Shown: piece by piece, positions 34,907 through 45,257 of the stretch
Layout of the letters: each line of letters starts with the position of its first letter
How positions within the stretch are numbered: the first letter of the stretch is position 1
NCBI GenBank assembly: GCA_029378245.1
Contig: JARKIF010000040.1
Coordinates: 1-64,000 of the forward strand
Reading direction: 5' to 3'
DNA length: 64,000 bases
Origin: Roridomyces roridus
Taxonomy: Eukaryota > Basidiomycota > Agaricomycetes > Agaricales > Mycenaceae
Position numbers and translations under genes: made by a program
The notes under the pieces: model-generated
Database searches by the model: none
Seen by the model: only the letters and a program-made list of their open reading frames with translations
Told to the model about the DNA's origin: nothing

Positions 34907-36288
34907 ATGACTCCCACAAAACTCCGCCAACTAGGTATCTGTCCCCATTTTGGTACAAGACAAGACAAGTTCAACCTCCCACAGACACTATCGAACGATA
35001 CCACGCGACTCGGGTGTATCTCGAATTGGACACCTGCATTGCCGCCTCTGCACGCTACACGACAGCCGACGACGCTGTTTTGACCAAGGAGATTCTGTTT
35101 CCTGCCCTGCGAGCCGTTATCGAGCGGCACGCGGCGCTCGGCATCTGTTATGACCGCCGACCCGACAGCAAGGACATCGCATTCCGTCGGCTCTCAACGC
35201 TGGACCTCTCCCGTATCATCGAGTTCTCTGACAGGGATCTACAGACGGCGCTGGGGGGCCAACTGTCGCGCGGCTGGACATGGGACGAGGAGGATATGCT
35301 GCCTCTCTGGCGAGTGGAGGTGCTCCCTGGGAATATCGTTCTGCTGGCGATGCACCACGGAGTCGGAGATGGTCTGAGTACCAGGGAGTTTCACTACTCG
35401 CTGTTCCGTGCTCTGCAAAGCGCGTCTCTGCCGGCGTATTCAACTTCCGTCGCCGTCCCCGAACTTCCTTTGCTCCCCGGAATCTTCCACCTCACAAAGG
35501 CACGTCCGTCGCTGAAGGAAACGCTGAGCATGTTTTGGCATACCATCCTCCCGAATCCTTGGAACAAGCATTATTCGACTTGGACCGGGAAACCCTTTCC
35601 AAGGACCATGTCCCCGGTCAAACCATACGTGCGCCTGGTGTCCTTCACTCCCACCGAATCGGACAACTTCACCAAATTATGCCGCTCACACGACGCCACC
35701 ATCACCGCTGCGCTCTACGAACTCGCCGTAACGACCTTCACGCAACTTATAAAGGCGTTGCCCGACGCCGCGCGGTACAAAGCCATCCATATTAGCGTCG
35801 CCAGCGCATTCCGCGCGGTCCTCGGCGGGGAATCCGAGATTTGCAACTACGTCGAGTCAATGCCATGTGACGTGCGTCTGCACGCCGAGTTCTCGTGGAC
35901 CACCGCGGGGCAAGCGAGTGCCGAGTTCCGGAGACAAAAGGCGAAGGGACCCGCGCATTTGGGTATCATCAACTGGGTGGCGGGGGATTTCACAGGGTTT
36001 ATGAAGGGCGAGTTTGGGAATAAGAGGATGGCGACGATGATACTGTCGAATCTAGGGCGCTCGGATGTTCCTGCGGTGCCAGAGGGCAAGTGGAGCATTG
36101 ACCGGATTTTCTTTGCGCAGGCGGATTCAGTCGTTGGACCTGCGATGGCGATGAATGTGGCTGGAGACGGGCCCAAGGGAGGGTTGAACATTACGTTCAC
36201 TTGGGGTGAGAAGAGCGTGGAGATGAAGTTTGCGGAGGAGTTTGTTTCGGCGTTCGAAAAGGCTGTTCGCCGTATGTCGGCGGAGTAA
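34907..36288 (+). CDS. Alcohol acetyltransferase-family (AATase-like) enzyme
   Basis: Two exons, 34907..34934 and 34985..36288, with a 50-nt GTATCT...CCACAG intron, give 443 aa. The start at 34907 (MTPTKLRQL) puts the junction in frame with DTIERYHATRVYLELDTC, the usual N-terminus of this fold; an ATG at 34814 in the same frame would add 31 residues. The catalytic HxxxD-type motif is HHGVGDG, about 117 residues from the start of the second exon, and FTWGEKSVE near the C-terminus may correspond to the structural DFGWG motif. Such proteins transfer acyl groups from CoA to alcohols or act as uncharacterised BAHD/condensation-fold enzymes (family knowledge); the substrate is unknown. The frame is intact. 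No biosynthetic neighbours are evident. Confidence 0.85.
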
Positions 36289-37190
36289 ATAGTAGATTTA
36301 TTTCAGTGTTGAAATACTAGGAAGAGAGCGAAGAGGAGGCTAGCGAAGATGAAGAACCCGCGATCATTCAAACACATAACGACGATTCCAACTCCTGTGA
36401 TCATTGTCAAGAGCCCTGCGGCCTCGTTTGCAAACAAGGCGGAGACCACTGCAAGCGTGGCCCTCCCGGAGCCGTCCTCTGCCGCAAACACGCCGACAAA
36501 GACGGATAGTAAATTGTAATGTGATGTGGTCCGATCTGAAAAGATCCCTCAGCTCTGCACGAGAAAGCACAGAATAACCGAACCTGCTTAGCGTTCGACG
36601 AAGAGGCGGTTCAATGACCTGAGCGCAACATGCCCCGACTCCCAACTAAAACCATGAATTTCGCGTTCACGGTCGACGACCTGCCATTTTGCAACACGAG
36701 CATTAGGTCGAGAAGGCTCGACCACATCCGTGGATCTCCGTTCGAATGGCAAGTAAGAAAGAGACTGTCTGTCAAGTCTCGGCTTCTCAAGATACTCAGC
36801 AAAGCTTTGGCCTTGGCGACCGGGATTCTGTTTGCTTTTTCAGTTGGTCTGTGAAATCTAAATTCCAACAGAGATGAACTCTGCTAACACATTCAATCCG
36901 AGCCCAAGGACGTTCTCGCGATATACCACAACTTTAAATTGGTTGAACTGCGAGAATGATCCGATGACTGATCCCCTACTCTGTCAAGAGGAGGGTTCTG
37001 TGGGGCTGAATGACTGATGGCCTGCAAAATTCAGTCCACCTTTTCCCACACATGTCAAACCATGACCCACATTGCTCTCCGTCCTTTATCTAAGAGCAAT
37101 CACTCATCCAGGCCGCCGGCAGATATTTCCACTCTCGGCGTCATGATCCGCCCAGAGTAGGGGAACGGTGCTTGCACCGCTATGGATTCG
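36289..37190. other. Uncertain region with ambiguous antisense frames
   Basis: On the minus strand, 36491..36303 reads as a hydrophobic C-terminus (FFIFASLLFALFLVFQH). On the plus strand the same bases read as a cysteine-rich tail (CDHCQEPCGLVCKQGGDHCK). Only one can be real, and I cannot decide. A further minus frame at 36868..36611 has no motif. Confidence 0.35.
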
Positions 37191-38851
37191 AATTGTGATT
37201 TCGTGACACCAATGTGGCACTTCTTCTTGTCTTCTCCCACGTCGCGTCGACTCGCCGGGCGCGCTCATCCGACTATTTCCAGCCGGCCTCGGGCCTCTTA
37301 GGTGAAATCTCTGTCATTCTCCTTTCTCGGGATTGGCTCTTTTCCGCCGCTCGTGTTTTGTCGATATCTCGTTGGTTGATGCCACCTCATCCTTGCTGGG
37401 GAAATTTGCCGTTTCTCACAAAACTTGGGAGCTCTCACCTGTATCGGATGCCCAAAGCCTCGAGACATTGGCTCTCTGGGATTCGTCGCCACATCACTCT
37501 CCGACGTAAGTCCATCTCGTGATGCGGCGCAATCGAGTGTTACAAACCGTTGTAACAGCTAAGCCTGGCCCGGGACGCCCTCGAAACTGGCCCATATCGA
37601 CCTGAAACCCGAATCTCTCCTCCCATCCGATTATCTCAATATTTCGGGCGCTCAATCCGTGCGGTTAACCTTCACAAACAGCAGCGTCAAAACGGCGCAG
37701 AGAATGTACTTCCAAAAGGAGCCGAAGCTCCCTTTAGCTTTGCAGGCTTTCACTCGATTAGCACGCTCGGCTTCTTTTACTGCGCACCACGTCCCGGCCT
37801 TCCACTCCTAGCCTCCCCCGTATCTCGCGCGGTCCCTAAGGAAGTTGTTGACCGCATGCTTCCCCGTTGATAAGCCTGTGGAATTTTCGGTGTTAAATCA
37901 TACCAAATCAGCATTTTCATGCCTATACCAATCACCGTGGTCCAGAGCAGGTGCATTATTGATCCTAGAGGGTTAGGGCTATCAGAGCTGCTGGCCAGAG
38001 AGTTGACAACGGCGGGAATTGAGTTTCGAACCTCGGTCAAAACCTAAGTGGACTTGACCGAGCCTTTGATCCGATACATCCGAAGGACCGATAAAGCCGG
38101 AGTTCTCATAGTTGGAAGTCGTCGTTGGCAGGGGTGTCTGTTGGCTGGAACTGGTCTGACATCTCAATAAAATAAGTTGGATGTTCTTCTCAGGGAGGTC
38201 TGCCAAATGCTAGAAAGTCTAAATGACCCAATCCAGCTGGTTTACTTGCAAATGTCAACCTCAATCAAATATTGTTGGAATCACAGGGTGCTGGAGTTCG
38301 AATCAGTGATACCATCAAATGCCGATCAGATTTGGAGATGCCGGATTATGATCTTGATGGTTGACTGCCGAGACTGCCGGGGATGATCAGTGAATCAAAT
38401 CAATGTTCGACAGACAGGGATAGTTGCCCTGTGTGTGCCACTTGGATGAGTCAGTTGCGGAGCTTGACGGATAGGAATGGTTGACGGCGCCAAGGTGACA
38501 ACCTTGTGCCTGACACAAAGGAGTGATGTTTAGGGATTGTGGAGCTGGGATATTGCAGGAATTCTGTGTATCCTCAGACGGCGATGTTCGAGGAGCCGTA
38601 TACCAAACAGGTGCTCAGCAGGAATCAGGACTATACAAGGCACAGAGGACCAGGACTCAAGACCAGAGTTGGGCCTCAGTGTTGGGTTGTGGAGCGCTCG
38701 GCAGGAGCTCCAATGTTGCCTGGAGATGGACGGAGAGGGGGACATTTATTGAGCGGAAAGGAGTGCAGAGTCATGGATACGATCATTTCATTTGTTCCTT
38801 AATTTACAAGCAGCATGTATAAAAGCCCAGTATGTAGAATGGAACCCCACT

Positions 38852-38915
38852 CAAGGGGGCATCGGGATCGGAATTTCGGATATAGGGTCGAAAAGTTTTT
38901 TTCGACCCTGGCTGG

Positions 38916-38951
<36 letters not shown>

Positions 38952-39312
38952 CCTCCTATATAAGGCAGATCATTCCCACGATCATGTGATTTACCGGCGG
39001 TCCGAGCAATCCGCGGCTCCCAACCATAGGAAAAATATGTATTACAAACTTATTAGAGGACCCCAGTGTCAATTAGACCCATCTCATGTGTACTTGAGCA
39101 ATGATACACTTGTTGTCTGTGGCAATGTCTTGTGAGAGTCGATGAGACTGGCAGCTGTATTATGTAATATATCAGTCCCGATTTGGAAATTTCAATCAAG
39201 AGTGTCCAATATGCTCCAAAACACATTTACTAATATACATATAGAAATTTTTTTCGAGCCCTCTCAGGACCCCCCTCCCCCGGTACGAAATTTCGATCCC
39301 GGTGCCCCCTTG
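38852..39312. mobile_element. hAT-type MITE, CAAGGGGGC ends
   Basis: The TIR CAAGGGGGCATCGGGATCG pairs with the inverted CAAGGGGGCACCGGGATCG, continuing into GAATTTCG/AAATTTCG. A perfect 8-bp target duplication ACCCCACT flanks it (38844-38851, 39313-39320). It is 461 bp and non-coding, and contains the long C run. Its terminus matches that of the element at 11320-12356. It is nested in the TGATAA-ended insertion. Confidence 0.9.
38917..38948. repeat. C homopolymer, 32 nt
   Basis: An uninterrupted run of 32 C, followed by TCCCCTCC, lies inside the hAT MITE. Its length in the assembly may be inexact. Confidence 0.9.
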
Positions 39313-39374
39313 ACCCCACTGTATGCGAAGCTCCATTTCATTGGCATTTGCTGTCTAAACCCCTCGCCCTTGGA

Positions 39375-39572
39375 CTCTGTCCTTGTGATTTGTGTGATCT
39401 TGTGCTTGTTGGATTGGTTTTTGGTTGGACTTTGGACTTTGTTGGATTGGTTTGGATTGGGATTTGAACTTGGTGATCGTTGGTTGGCAACGCAGCTTGT
39501 GTTCGGATATTGGTTGTGTTGGTTGATTTGGAGTTTGTGTTTTGGCCTATCAAATCGAACTTGGTTCAGCTT
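39375..39572. repeat. GT-rich degenerate TTGGATTGG repeat
   Basis: A low-complexity stretch of TTGGATTGG/TTGGTTTGG-like words yields a spurious tryptophan/leucine-rich plus-strand frame. It lies inside the 1.88-kb insertion. Confidence 0.7.
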
Positions 39573-39960
39573 GAGCTTGGTTTTATACCGTCTCGCTGCT
39601 TAGTTCCCGTTACAACGCTCAGTCAGACTCAAAGTGTTCCGTCACTGAGAAGACACCCTCGCACAACAACAACTTTGTCTACCTAACGCGATCCCACTGC
39701 CCTTTTGTTTGGGTAGTGTTTGAGTGTTGAGTCGGCGGCAGCGTTATCACCGTGAGGGCGAGCTCCTTTATCATGGACCGAAAAGCGACGGCACAGCCAA
39801 ACCTTGGTCGTTTGACTTGCGTGTGCAGAATAAAAATGGGACGGCGATGAGGCTGCTGGCTGGACGGTCTTCTTGAAAAAAGGGCTACTATCTGAGCTGG
39901 TTGAGTTATTTTAGATATCTTCTGCATGTTGTGGATTGAGGATGAAAAATTGTCAATAGC

Positions 39961-40338
39961 ATGACACGGGCTGAATGAAAAGAATGTCCGTTGAGACACC
40001 AGGATCCTGGGAACACGGTAGCCTTATTGAACTAATCCAGGCCTCATCGAGTCTTTATCGATCGGAGAGAAGACGCTCCACAGGAGCTTCAAAATTCGCC
40101 GTTGACTAACCAATGTCCCTCACCGCGCATTCAACAGCGTGCATGTACATGAAGCACGGAGAATGTCGATTCAGGTTACCTTGGACTCTTCTCGTTCGAT
40201 TCGGGACAGAGTAATTGCCAGTCGTTAATCGCACCTCTTTTTTCTGCAACCGATACAGACACGGGAAAATAGGAAACTGAGCAAGCCAATATTATGAATA
40301 CATTCAAGTCCAAACATCTGTTGTTCGGCAGCACCAAC
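39961..40338. other. Intergenic, no supported gene
   Basis: This is the region between the end of the copy-3 fragment and the weak minus-strand gene. I see no exon or terminal repeat here. Confidence 0.45.
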
Positions 40339-41187
40339 CACATCTAAACATTCAACCATGCGTTATACTCCTCGGACGGACAATACTTTGCCCAAAATGT
40401 GGTTGGCTCATACACGGGAACCGGGGCTGGGTCCAGAGTCCACTCTTTCACCTGCCGTTCCTTGCAAGTTCAACTCAGTCAGATGGGAACCATCGAAAAG
40501 CGAAGGTCTGGGCAACGAACCTGGGCTCTACCCACACGGCGCACTTTTTTCGACTCTCTATGTACATCAAGACGTTTGCGATGCCCGCCACGGTTGAGGA
40601 CGCGCGAAACGCTCTGAGGCTTGGTGGCAACCTTCGGGTTCCTTTCGATGGTGGCGCCGGATTCGGAAAGCGCAACCTTGCTATCGGCACGCGCCTGCTT
40701 TGCAGCCTTCCTGACTCGACTCCGCATATGCATGTGTGACTTCATGTTGAGCTCGCCGGGACCCGTGCCAGGGAGGCGCGCACGTCGGTTGAACGCTGGT
40801 TGCCACTCGCCTGTTGGCTGACCTTGGCTGGTGGCAGGGCCGCGGCGTCCTGTAGCAAAGGGAGACTGGAGTCCGCGCGCCTTCCGGAGGGTTTGAAGTG
40901 TGGACGCCGTCTGGCCTTTTGTTTCACACGGAACGCTAGAGGGAGGAGTTTGTCTTGCCACGAATTTACAGGTGAATCGACTCACCCAATACACTCCACT
41001 GCGTGAGCATTCTGCTGGCTCGCAATTCCGTCGACAGGGTTGGGCCCGACGTACGTGTTGATATGCGTGCAACCACGGCGGTGGCACGGAATCTCGACAT
41101 GTGCAGTCGGGTGCATCGAAGGCGGTGTAAAGGAGTCCAAGTTGCACATGAGAGTCGAAAGAAGGATGAGGGTCTGGGTTTTGTCGC
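40339..41187 (-). CDS. Possible multi-exon gene, unknown product
   Basis: A start at 41187 gives a basic, arginine/serine-rich N-terminus (MATKPRPSSFFRLSCATWTP) that would suit a mitochondrial presequence. A good GTGAGT donor near 40984 and a CTCTAG acceptor near 40935 lead into FRVKQKARRRPHFKPSGRRA. The 3' end may read KEWTLDPAPVPVYEPTTFW to a stop near 40339. The middle exons are ambiguous, because more than one frame stays open between 40480 and 40830. Splice structure and product are uncertain. The sequence shows no named domain. Confidence 0.35.
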
Positions 41188-41874
41188 CATGACTGGGTTT
41201 TTATACAATTCCAGCGTGCCACCCGCTCTCATTGTTCAACTTCTTGCCACTTTGTTCTTGCTTGTACCTTTTGTCTTGCCGACGCTTTGATTGAGCCGTT
41301 CCGGCATCCCGGCTTTCTGCACGGTCACTTGACGAGACAATGGCCACGGTGAACATCGAAGTGCCATTGGGCAGTCGCACCGAGATCACGAATACCTGAG
41401 AACGGCGTTGATGTGTACATGCCGAGAAAAAAATCTCAACCAAACTTTCAATGGGACCACACGCACCCGGCTACGCTGAGTTGAAGTCGATCCCGTTTGA
41501 CGGCGTCCACTGGTTTGGTGGGGCGTTGTCATCCGACGTCCGTCCAGTTCGACGATGGTGAAACTGTTGATAAATTCCTCGAAGGCCTAAAGACCCCAGT
41601 CGTTCGGAAGTTGATGTATTCGGTAACGTTGAAGGTCGGAATTATCGAGGTCATAGCCGTGGGCATTAGACGCAAGAGCTTGTTGCAATTGGCGAGTGTC
41701 AACGGATGCTCCAATACGCGTTCGTTGTTTCTGACTCAGAGTTCGCTGAGGGAGCACCTGAGGTGCCTGCTGGATGTCGGAACCCAAATACACGGGAACG
41801 GTCCTGCCATGGCCGTTAAGAGGCGAAGACGAACTTGAGACACGATTCCGAAAGAGCGCCCCGATATATCTCAG

Positions 41875-42137
41875 GCCCGAGTTCCCTGATGGTGGTGCAT
41901 TTCACTTGTCCAAAACAAAAGATACGTGTATATTATACCACGGTTAGGCTCGAGCCAGGCAGCTTCCGGTGGGAGTCGTTGGTTAAAGCGGCCAAGAACT
42001 ACGCTGGAGGCATGCAGCGCGGAGAGATGAGGACAGATGACGGGTTCGTATATGTAAGTTTGCGTGTGGCACAATGCGGGCAAAGATTCGGTATACTTAC
42101 TGAGGCGGATGCATCCATTTCAGAATGAAGCTAAATA
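41875..42137 (+). CDS. Possible terminal exons of an unknown gene
   Basis: A plus-strand frame containing FTCPKQKIRVYYTTVRLEPG and RTDDGFVY ends at a strong GTAAGT donor (42054) with a TTTCAG acceptor about 70 nt on; the join would give FVYNEAKY and a stop. Upstream (41497-41838) another open frame (FLEGLKTPVVRKLMYSVTLK) may belong to the same gene, but the connection is unclear and the antisense strand is also open. Confidence 0.3.
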
Positions 42138-43555
42138 TTGAGGGTTGTGGTACGGAGTATACTTGAAGGTTGTCGCCCATGCATTGCGTCCCTCGGCGTG
42201 GATGGGTGTCACCCTCGGAATCAAGCCGCAGACTGAATTTGAGAGAGCGGCTGCTCGTGCCTCAAAGAAAGAAAGAAGACCGTGGCGGATGGCCCGTTTT
42301 CATTCATCGAGGAGAGCCCGGGAGAAAGAGAGGCACTCAGAGGTCAGGGGAGAAAAAGGACAGCCAGCAGTCGAGAGTAAGCAGCGAGGCGGCGGCTTGG
42401 CGGCGGCGGACAAACAAAACAAACTCTCTTCTTCTCCTCCTCTTCTCCGTCTTTCGTCAGTTAAATCCAGCAGCGCCAAGCAACGGAGGATGGGCGTCTG
42501 GTACGTGGTGAAGATTATGACCCGACTCTCATTCCGTTCACATCGCAGATGTTACGATCTTGACCAACTTGTCTTACTCTCCGCGGCCACGATCCACGCA
42601 GACGCTGAGCCTTCGCAAGACTTGCCTCTCCTTGACAACGGGGAGAACCACGAGGGCTCACGAGGGTCGGCGTCGGCGTCGCTTGAGAGCTAACCGAGGG
42701 AACAATGGGATAACCCTCGGTCAGAGCCGTGCTATCACCGGGCGTGTGGTCTCCAATGGACGTCGGGGTGCTGGGATGTCGGAGGAGCTGCGAAGGGACG
42801 TTGCGTGAGTCCACTCTCATGTATATGTGGTGTTACTCACTCACCGACCAAGGGACGACGAGACTGGCGAGACCGAGCGTAGATGCTTGTACCTGGCGGG
42901 CCTCCTCTTTCATGGATGGCCAGACTCATCGACGGCCTGCAGTGGGCCTAGATAGTGCGTATGGCGCGCTATCCCGAACGACCTGAACTGATACTTCTCT
43001 CCAGGATATTGTACCGCAATATCAATGGATGTCTTCAATGATCTCGCTATCTGATGGATTGAAGGGCTCTCGATGCACGAGCACCCTCGAATGCCGACCT
43101 GCCTTGAGTGCTTGAGGTCGGGGCACCCGCACCATGAACCCCAGGACCTTACGCTTCGTTGTGGACCAGGTGGAACACCGCTTTTTCAAGACGTCTATTG
43201 CGCAATGGTGGACGAATACATGTATGTACGAGCAGTTGCTCCCTTGCGCTGCTTTTCTCATCCTGGTTGGGCATTTTGTCAGTGCGGGGCTCGTCTCGGA
43301 CTGGTGCTCACCGGCAGTTTTTGGGGCGGTCTTCGTGTTCTGCCTCCGACCCTGCCTGCCTACACTCCTCCTCGCGCGCGCGCCACCCGTCAAGGACTAC
43401 CACCCGTCATGGGTCATGGACGACTCCAAGTCCTCCCGCCTTTAGAGTCCCCATGTCGCCGCCACTATCACCACGACCACGTGTATTTCACACTCCGCGA
43501 AGCAGATACATCTCCAGCGTGTCTCGTGAGCCTTACCTCGCGCCACCATCGTCGC
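42138..43555. other. Region of overlapping weak frames, no supported gene
   Basis: Frames of 100-200 codons overlap on both strands with charged or serine/proline-rich composition. Splice-like signals occur near 42807 and 43000, but no motif or consistent frame emerges. Confidence 0.4.
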
Positions 43556-44275
43556 CTCGCCCGCGTAGAAGAGCGACTTTTCTGCGCGGCAAGACGACCC
43601 ATCCTGGTCTCCGGTCCAGTGCCCACATCGACCTTGGACGTCGTGGCCAGCAAGCCTTCTACACGTTGGTCCTGCTCTTGAGAACGATATGAGCCGATAG
43701 CTGCATATGAGACGAGGGTGAGTCCCGCGCTGCAGCTGAAAATCCGCCCTTTGATTCTCTGACACCGAGGCAGGTATAATCCCGGCCATCGCTTCCCGGT
43801 GCCCGCTCGACGAGACGGACAGTGTCCACGGCGACCGTCGCCTTGGACGTCGGGACGAGTGACCTCTCCCGTTGGCCCTGATATCGATATCCAAAGCCAT
43901 CGTTGCCTCGCTCGCGGAACGATCCTGACGGCGAGTGGAGACAATCTCGTCCATTGCTTCATGCTCGACGCGGCGGATGGTACGCCTGTCGACCTCGGAC
44001 GTTCGTGGCCAACTAGCCGCGACTCCTTTGGCACTGCTCGTGAGGAAAAGAGGAGCCGATGGATGGCCATAGATCTCCCTCGACTTCGTTTGTGAGCAAA
44101 AGGCAAGCGAGCTGGGCGGACGGCACACACATCGACCTTGGAGGTCGTGGCCAGCTAGCTGCGACTCCTTGGGCCCTGCTCGTGAGGCCTTGAGGAAGAG
44201 AGGAGCTGGCCGTAGGTGTCTCCCCTTCCTTCCTTTGTGCGCAGAAGGGAAGTGGGCAGGCAGGAGAGCACGTCT
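43556..44275. repeat. Degenerate tandem repeat, about 145-bp period
   Basis: Units share the word CGACCTTGGACGTCGTGGCC (near 43632, 43842, 43991 and 44134). The last two are closest, both followed by AGCTAGC/ACTAGCCGCGACTCCTT, CTGCTCGTGAGG and a purine block, with 145-bp spacing. The repeat explains the long minus-strand frame here (recurring GHDLQGRC, GHDVQGRC), which I do not treat as a gene. Confidence 0.7.
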
Positions 44276-44336
44276 CTCGAGCGCGGCGGCAGACGGCGCG
44301 TACGGCATCCTCGGACTCGGGCCTGGTGGGGATGTT

Positions 44337-44529
44337 ACCAGTGATGGACTCCGGGTGCGCTTCGTCGGTCGTCGGGAGCCCGTCGACGGCCGGGAACGGG
44401 TACCCCGTCAGCCAAGGAACCGGACCCGGACCCGGCCGTCAAAATTCTGGCTTCAGAGGGCTGTACGGCCGGGCCGGCACCCGTCGTGACGGCTCGTTGA
44501 CCCGTCATTTTGACGGTCGGGTCGGAGCC
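44337..44529. mobile_element. Possible small hAT-like element
   Basis: A GC-rich block with words such as CCCGGCCGTCAAAAT and inverted GACGGGTC/GACCCGTC sits between weakly similar ends (GGACTCCGGGTG and, reversed, TAGGGCTCCGACCC). The flanks CCAGTGAT and CCATCGAC agree at only 5 of 8 positions. It appears to truncate the coding relic to its right. Confidence 0.3.
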
Positions 44530-44862
44530 CTACCATCGACATCCTGCTCCAATGCAATAGCATGCAGCAGTATTCGATGGTTGCTAGCCAGGGCGCGCGA
44601 TAGCTGGTCCTCCCAAAGTGGTCCCCCGGAGAAGGAACCGAATTGAAAATCGGGAGGCGCCACATTGGGTGTGACCTCGAACTCCCCGTCAACGTATTGC
44701 AAAAGGTTGACATATTCTTTTGGGGCATGCCTCATCGTGCTGGCTAGTTGGGCAAGGAAGGTATTTGCCATCTTATACTTGTAGATTGCGTGCACAATTG
44801 TGCGGAGGAAAGACCGGTCTCGAGAGGTGAGGAAATCGGGATTCTCTGTACGACGTTAGTTT
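44530..44862 (-). pseudogene. Truncated coding relic, family unknown
   Basis: After a possible acceptor (GTCGTACAG) near 44850 the minus strand reads FLTSRDRSFLRTIVHAIYKY, MANTFLAQLASTMRHAPKEY, then FEVTPNVAPPDFQFGSFSGG and NHRILLHAIALEQDVDG. Here the coding sequence runs straight into the GC-rich block at 44529. The composition is typical of real protein. No domain recognised. Confidence 0.45.
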
Positions 44863-45013
44863 GCGAGACTGCAGTACATCGTGTGAGTAGTGAGTCCCCA
44901 ATTTGGGCTAAAGTTATCCGAGTGCGATGGACCAGACTAGAAGAGCGATTGCAAGCGTCCGAGTCGGACTCGTGAGTCGTGTTGCTATCTTGCTGGGAAG
45001 TACTTGGGAAGTA

Positions 45014-45255
45014 CTGTACCATTTCGATCAATTCGAAAGGTCACAAGTCACAACCCATTTTTCATACGCAAATTTTCGTATGTCACAGGGTCACAAGCAA
45101 TTTTCTCGCTCTGCCGAGGCCTGCCGGTGCTTGCCGAGGCCTGATGGCGGATCAAATTCCCAATTTTGGACATGCCGGCCGTCGGCTACGAAAGCAAACA
45201 GTCGTATGAAAAGTCACACCTCAAAGTGCCATTCGAATTGATCGAAATGGTACAG
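45014..45255. mobile_element. Mariner-like MITE (TA, CTGTACC TIR)
   Basis: A perfect 24-bp terminal inverted repeat starts CTGTACCATTTCGATCAATT and is flanked by TA on both sides (45012-45013, 45256-45257). The element is 242 bp, non-coding, with internal hairpins such as CATACG...CGTATG. The TIR start is shared with the element at 57751-57900. Confidence 0.85.
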
Positions 45256-45257
45256 TA

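Larger units (their letters stand above)
37868..39749. mobile_element. 1.88-kb insertion with TGATAA...TTATCA ends
   Basis: The insertion has ends TGATAAGCCTG and, reversed, TGATAACGCTG, flanked by the 4-bp direct repeat CCGT (37864-37867 and 39750-39753). The empty site is confirmed by the three other gene copies. The TG...CA ends fit an LTR-type element or its remnant: in minus orientation the right end carries a TATA-like GGTATAAAACC about 170 bp in. However, no direct LTR pair or gag-pol coding was found. A DNA transposon with short TIRs is the alternative. It contains the hAT MITE at 38852-39312. Confidence 0.75.
37200..39960 (+). pseudogene. Unknown gene-family member, deleted and split by an insertion (copy 3)
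   Basis: Similarity to copy 1 begins in the upstream region (TTCTTCTTGTCTTCTCCCAC near 37220) and includes the first-exon area, a GTAAGT donor near 37505 and the second exon from about 37575 (LKPESLLPSDYLNI). After GLPLLASP (about 37815) roughly 500 bp present in copy 1 are missing, and the sequence jumps to the third-exon part VSRAVPKEVV. At 37867 a 1,882-bp element interrupts the codon series; the gene resumes at 39750 (GEL... GTAQPNLGRLTCVQNKNGT in shifted frame) to about 39955. Excising the element and one CCGT restores the conserved LPREGEL block at that point. Confidence 0.85.

Noticed and set aside
39142..39603. Tryptophan/leucine-rich membrane protein
   Set aside because: It derives from a GT-rich TTGGATTGG repeat inside a transposon-like insertion.
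43442..44308. 288-codon minus-strand gene
   Set aside because: The frame is explained by the 145-bp tandem repeat (recurrent GHD-QGRC peptides), and a second minus-strand frame overlaps it.
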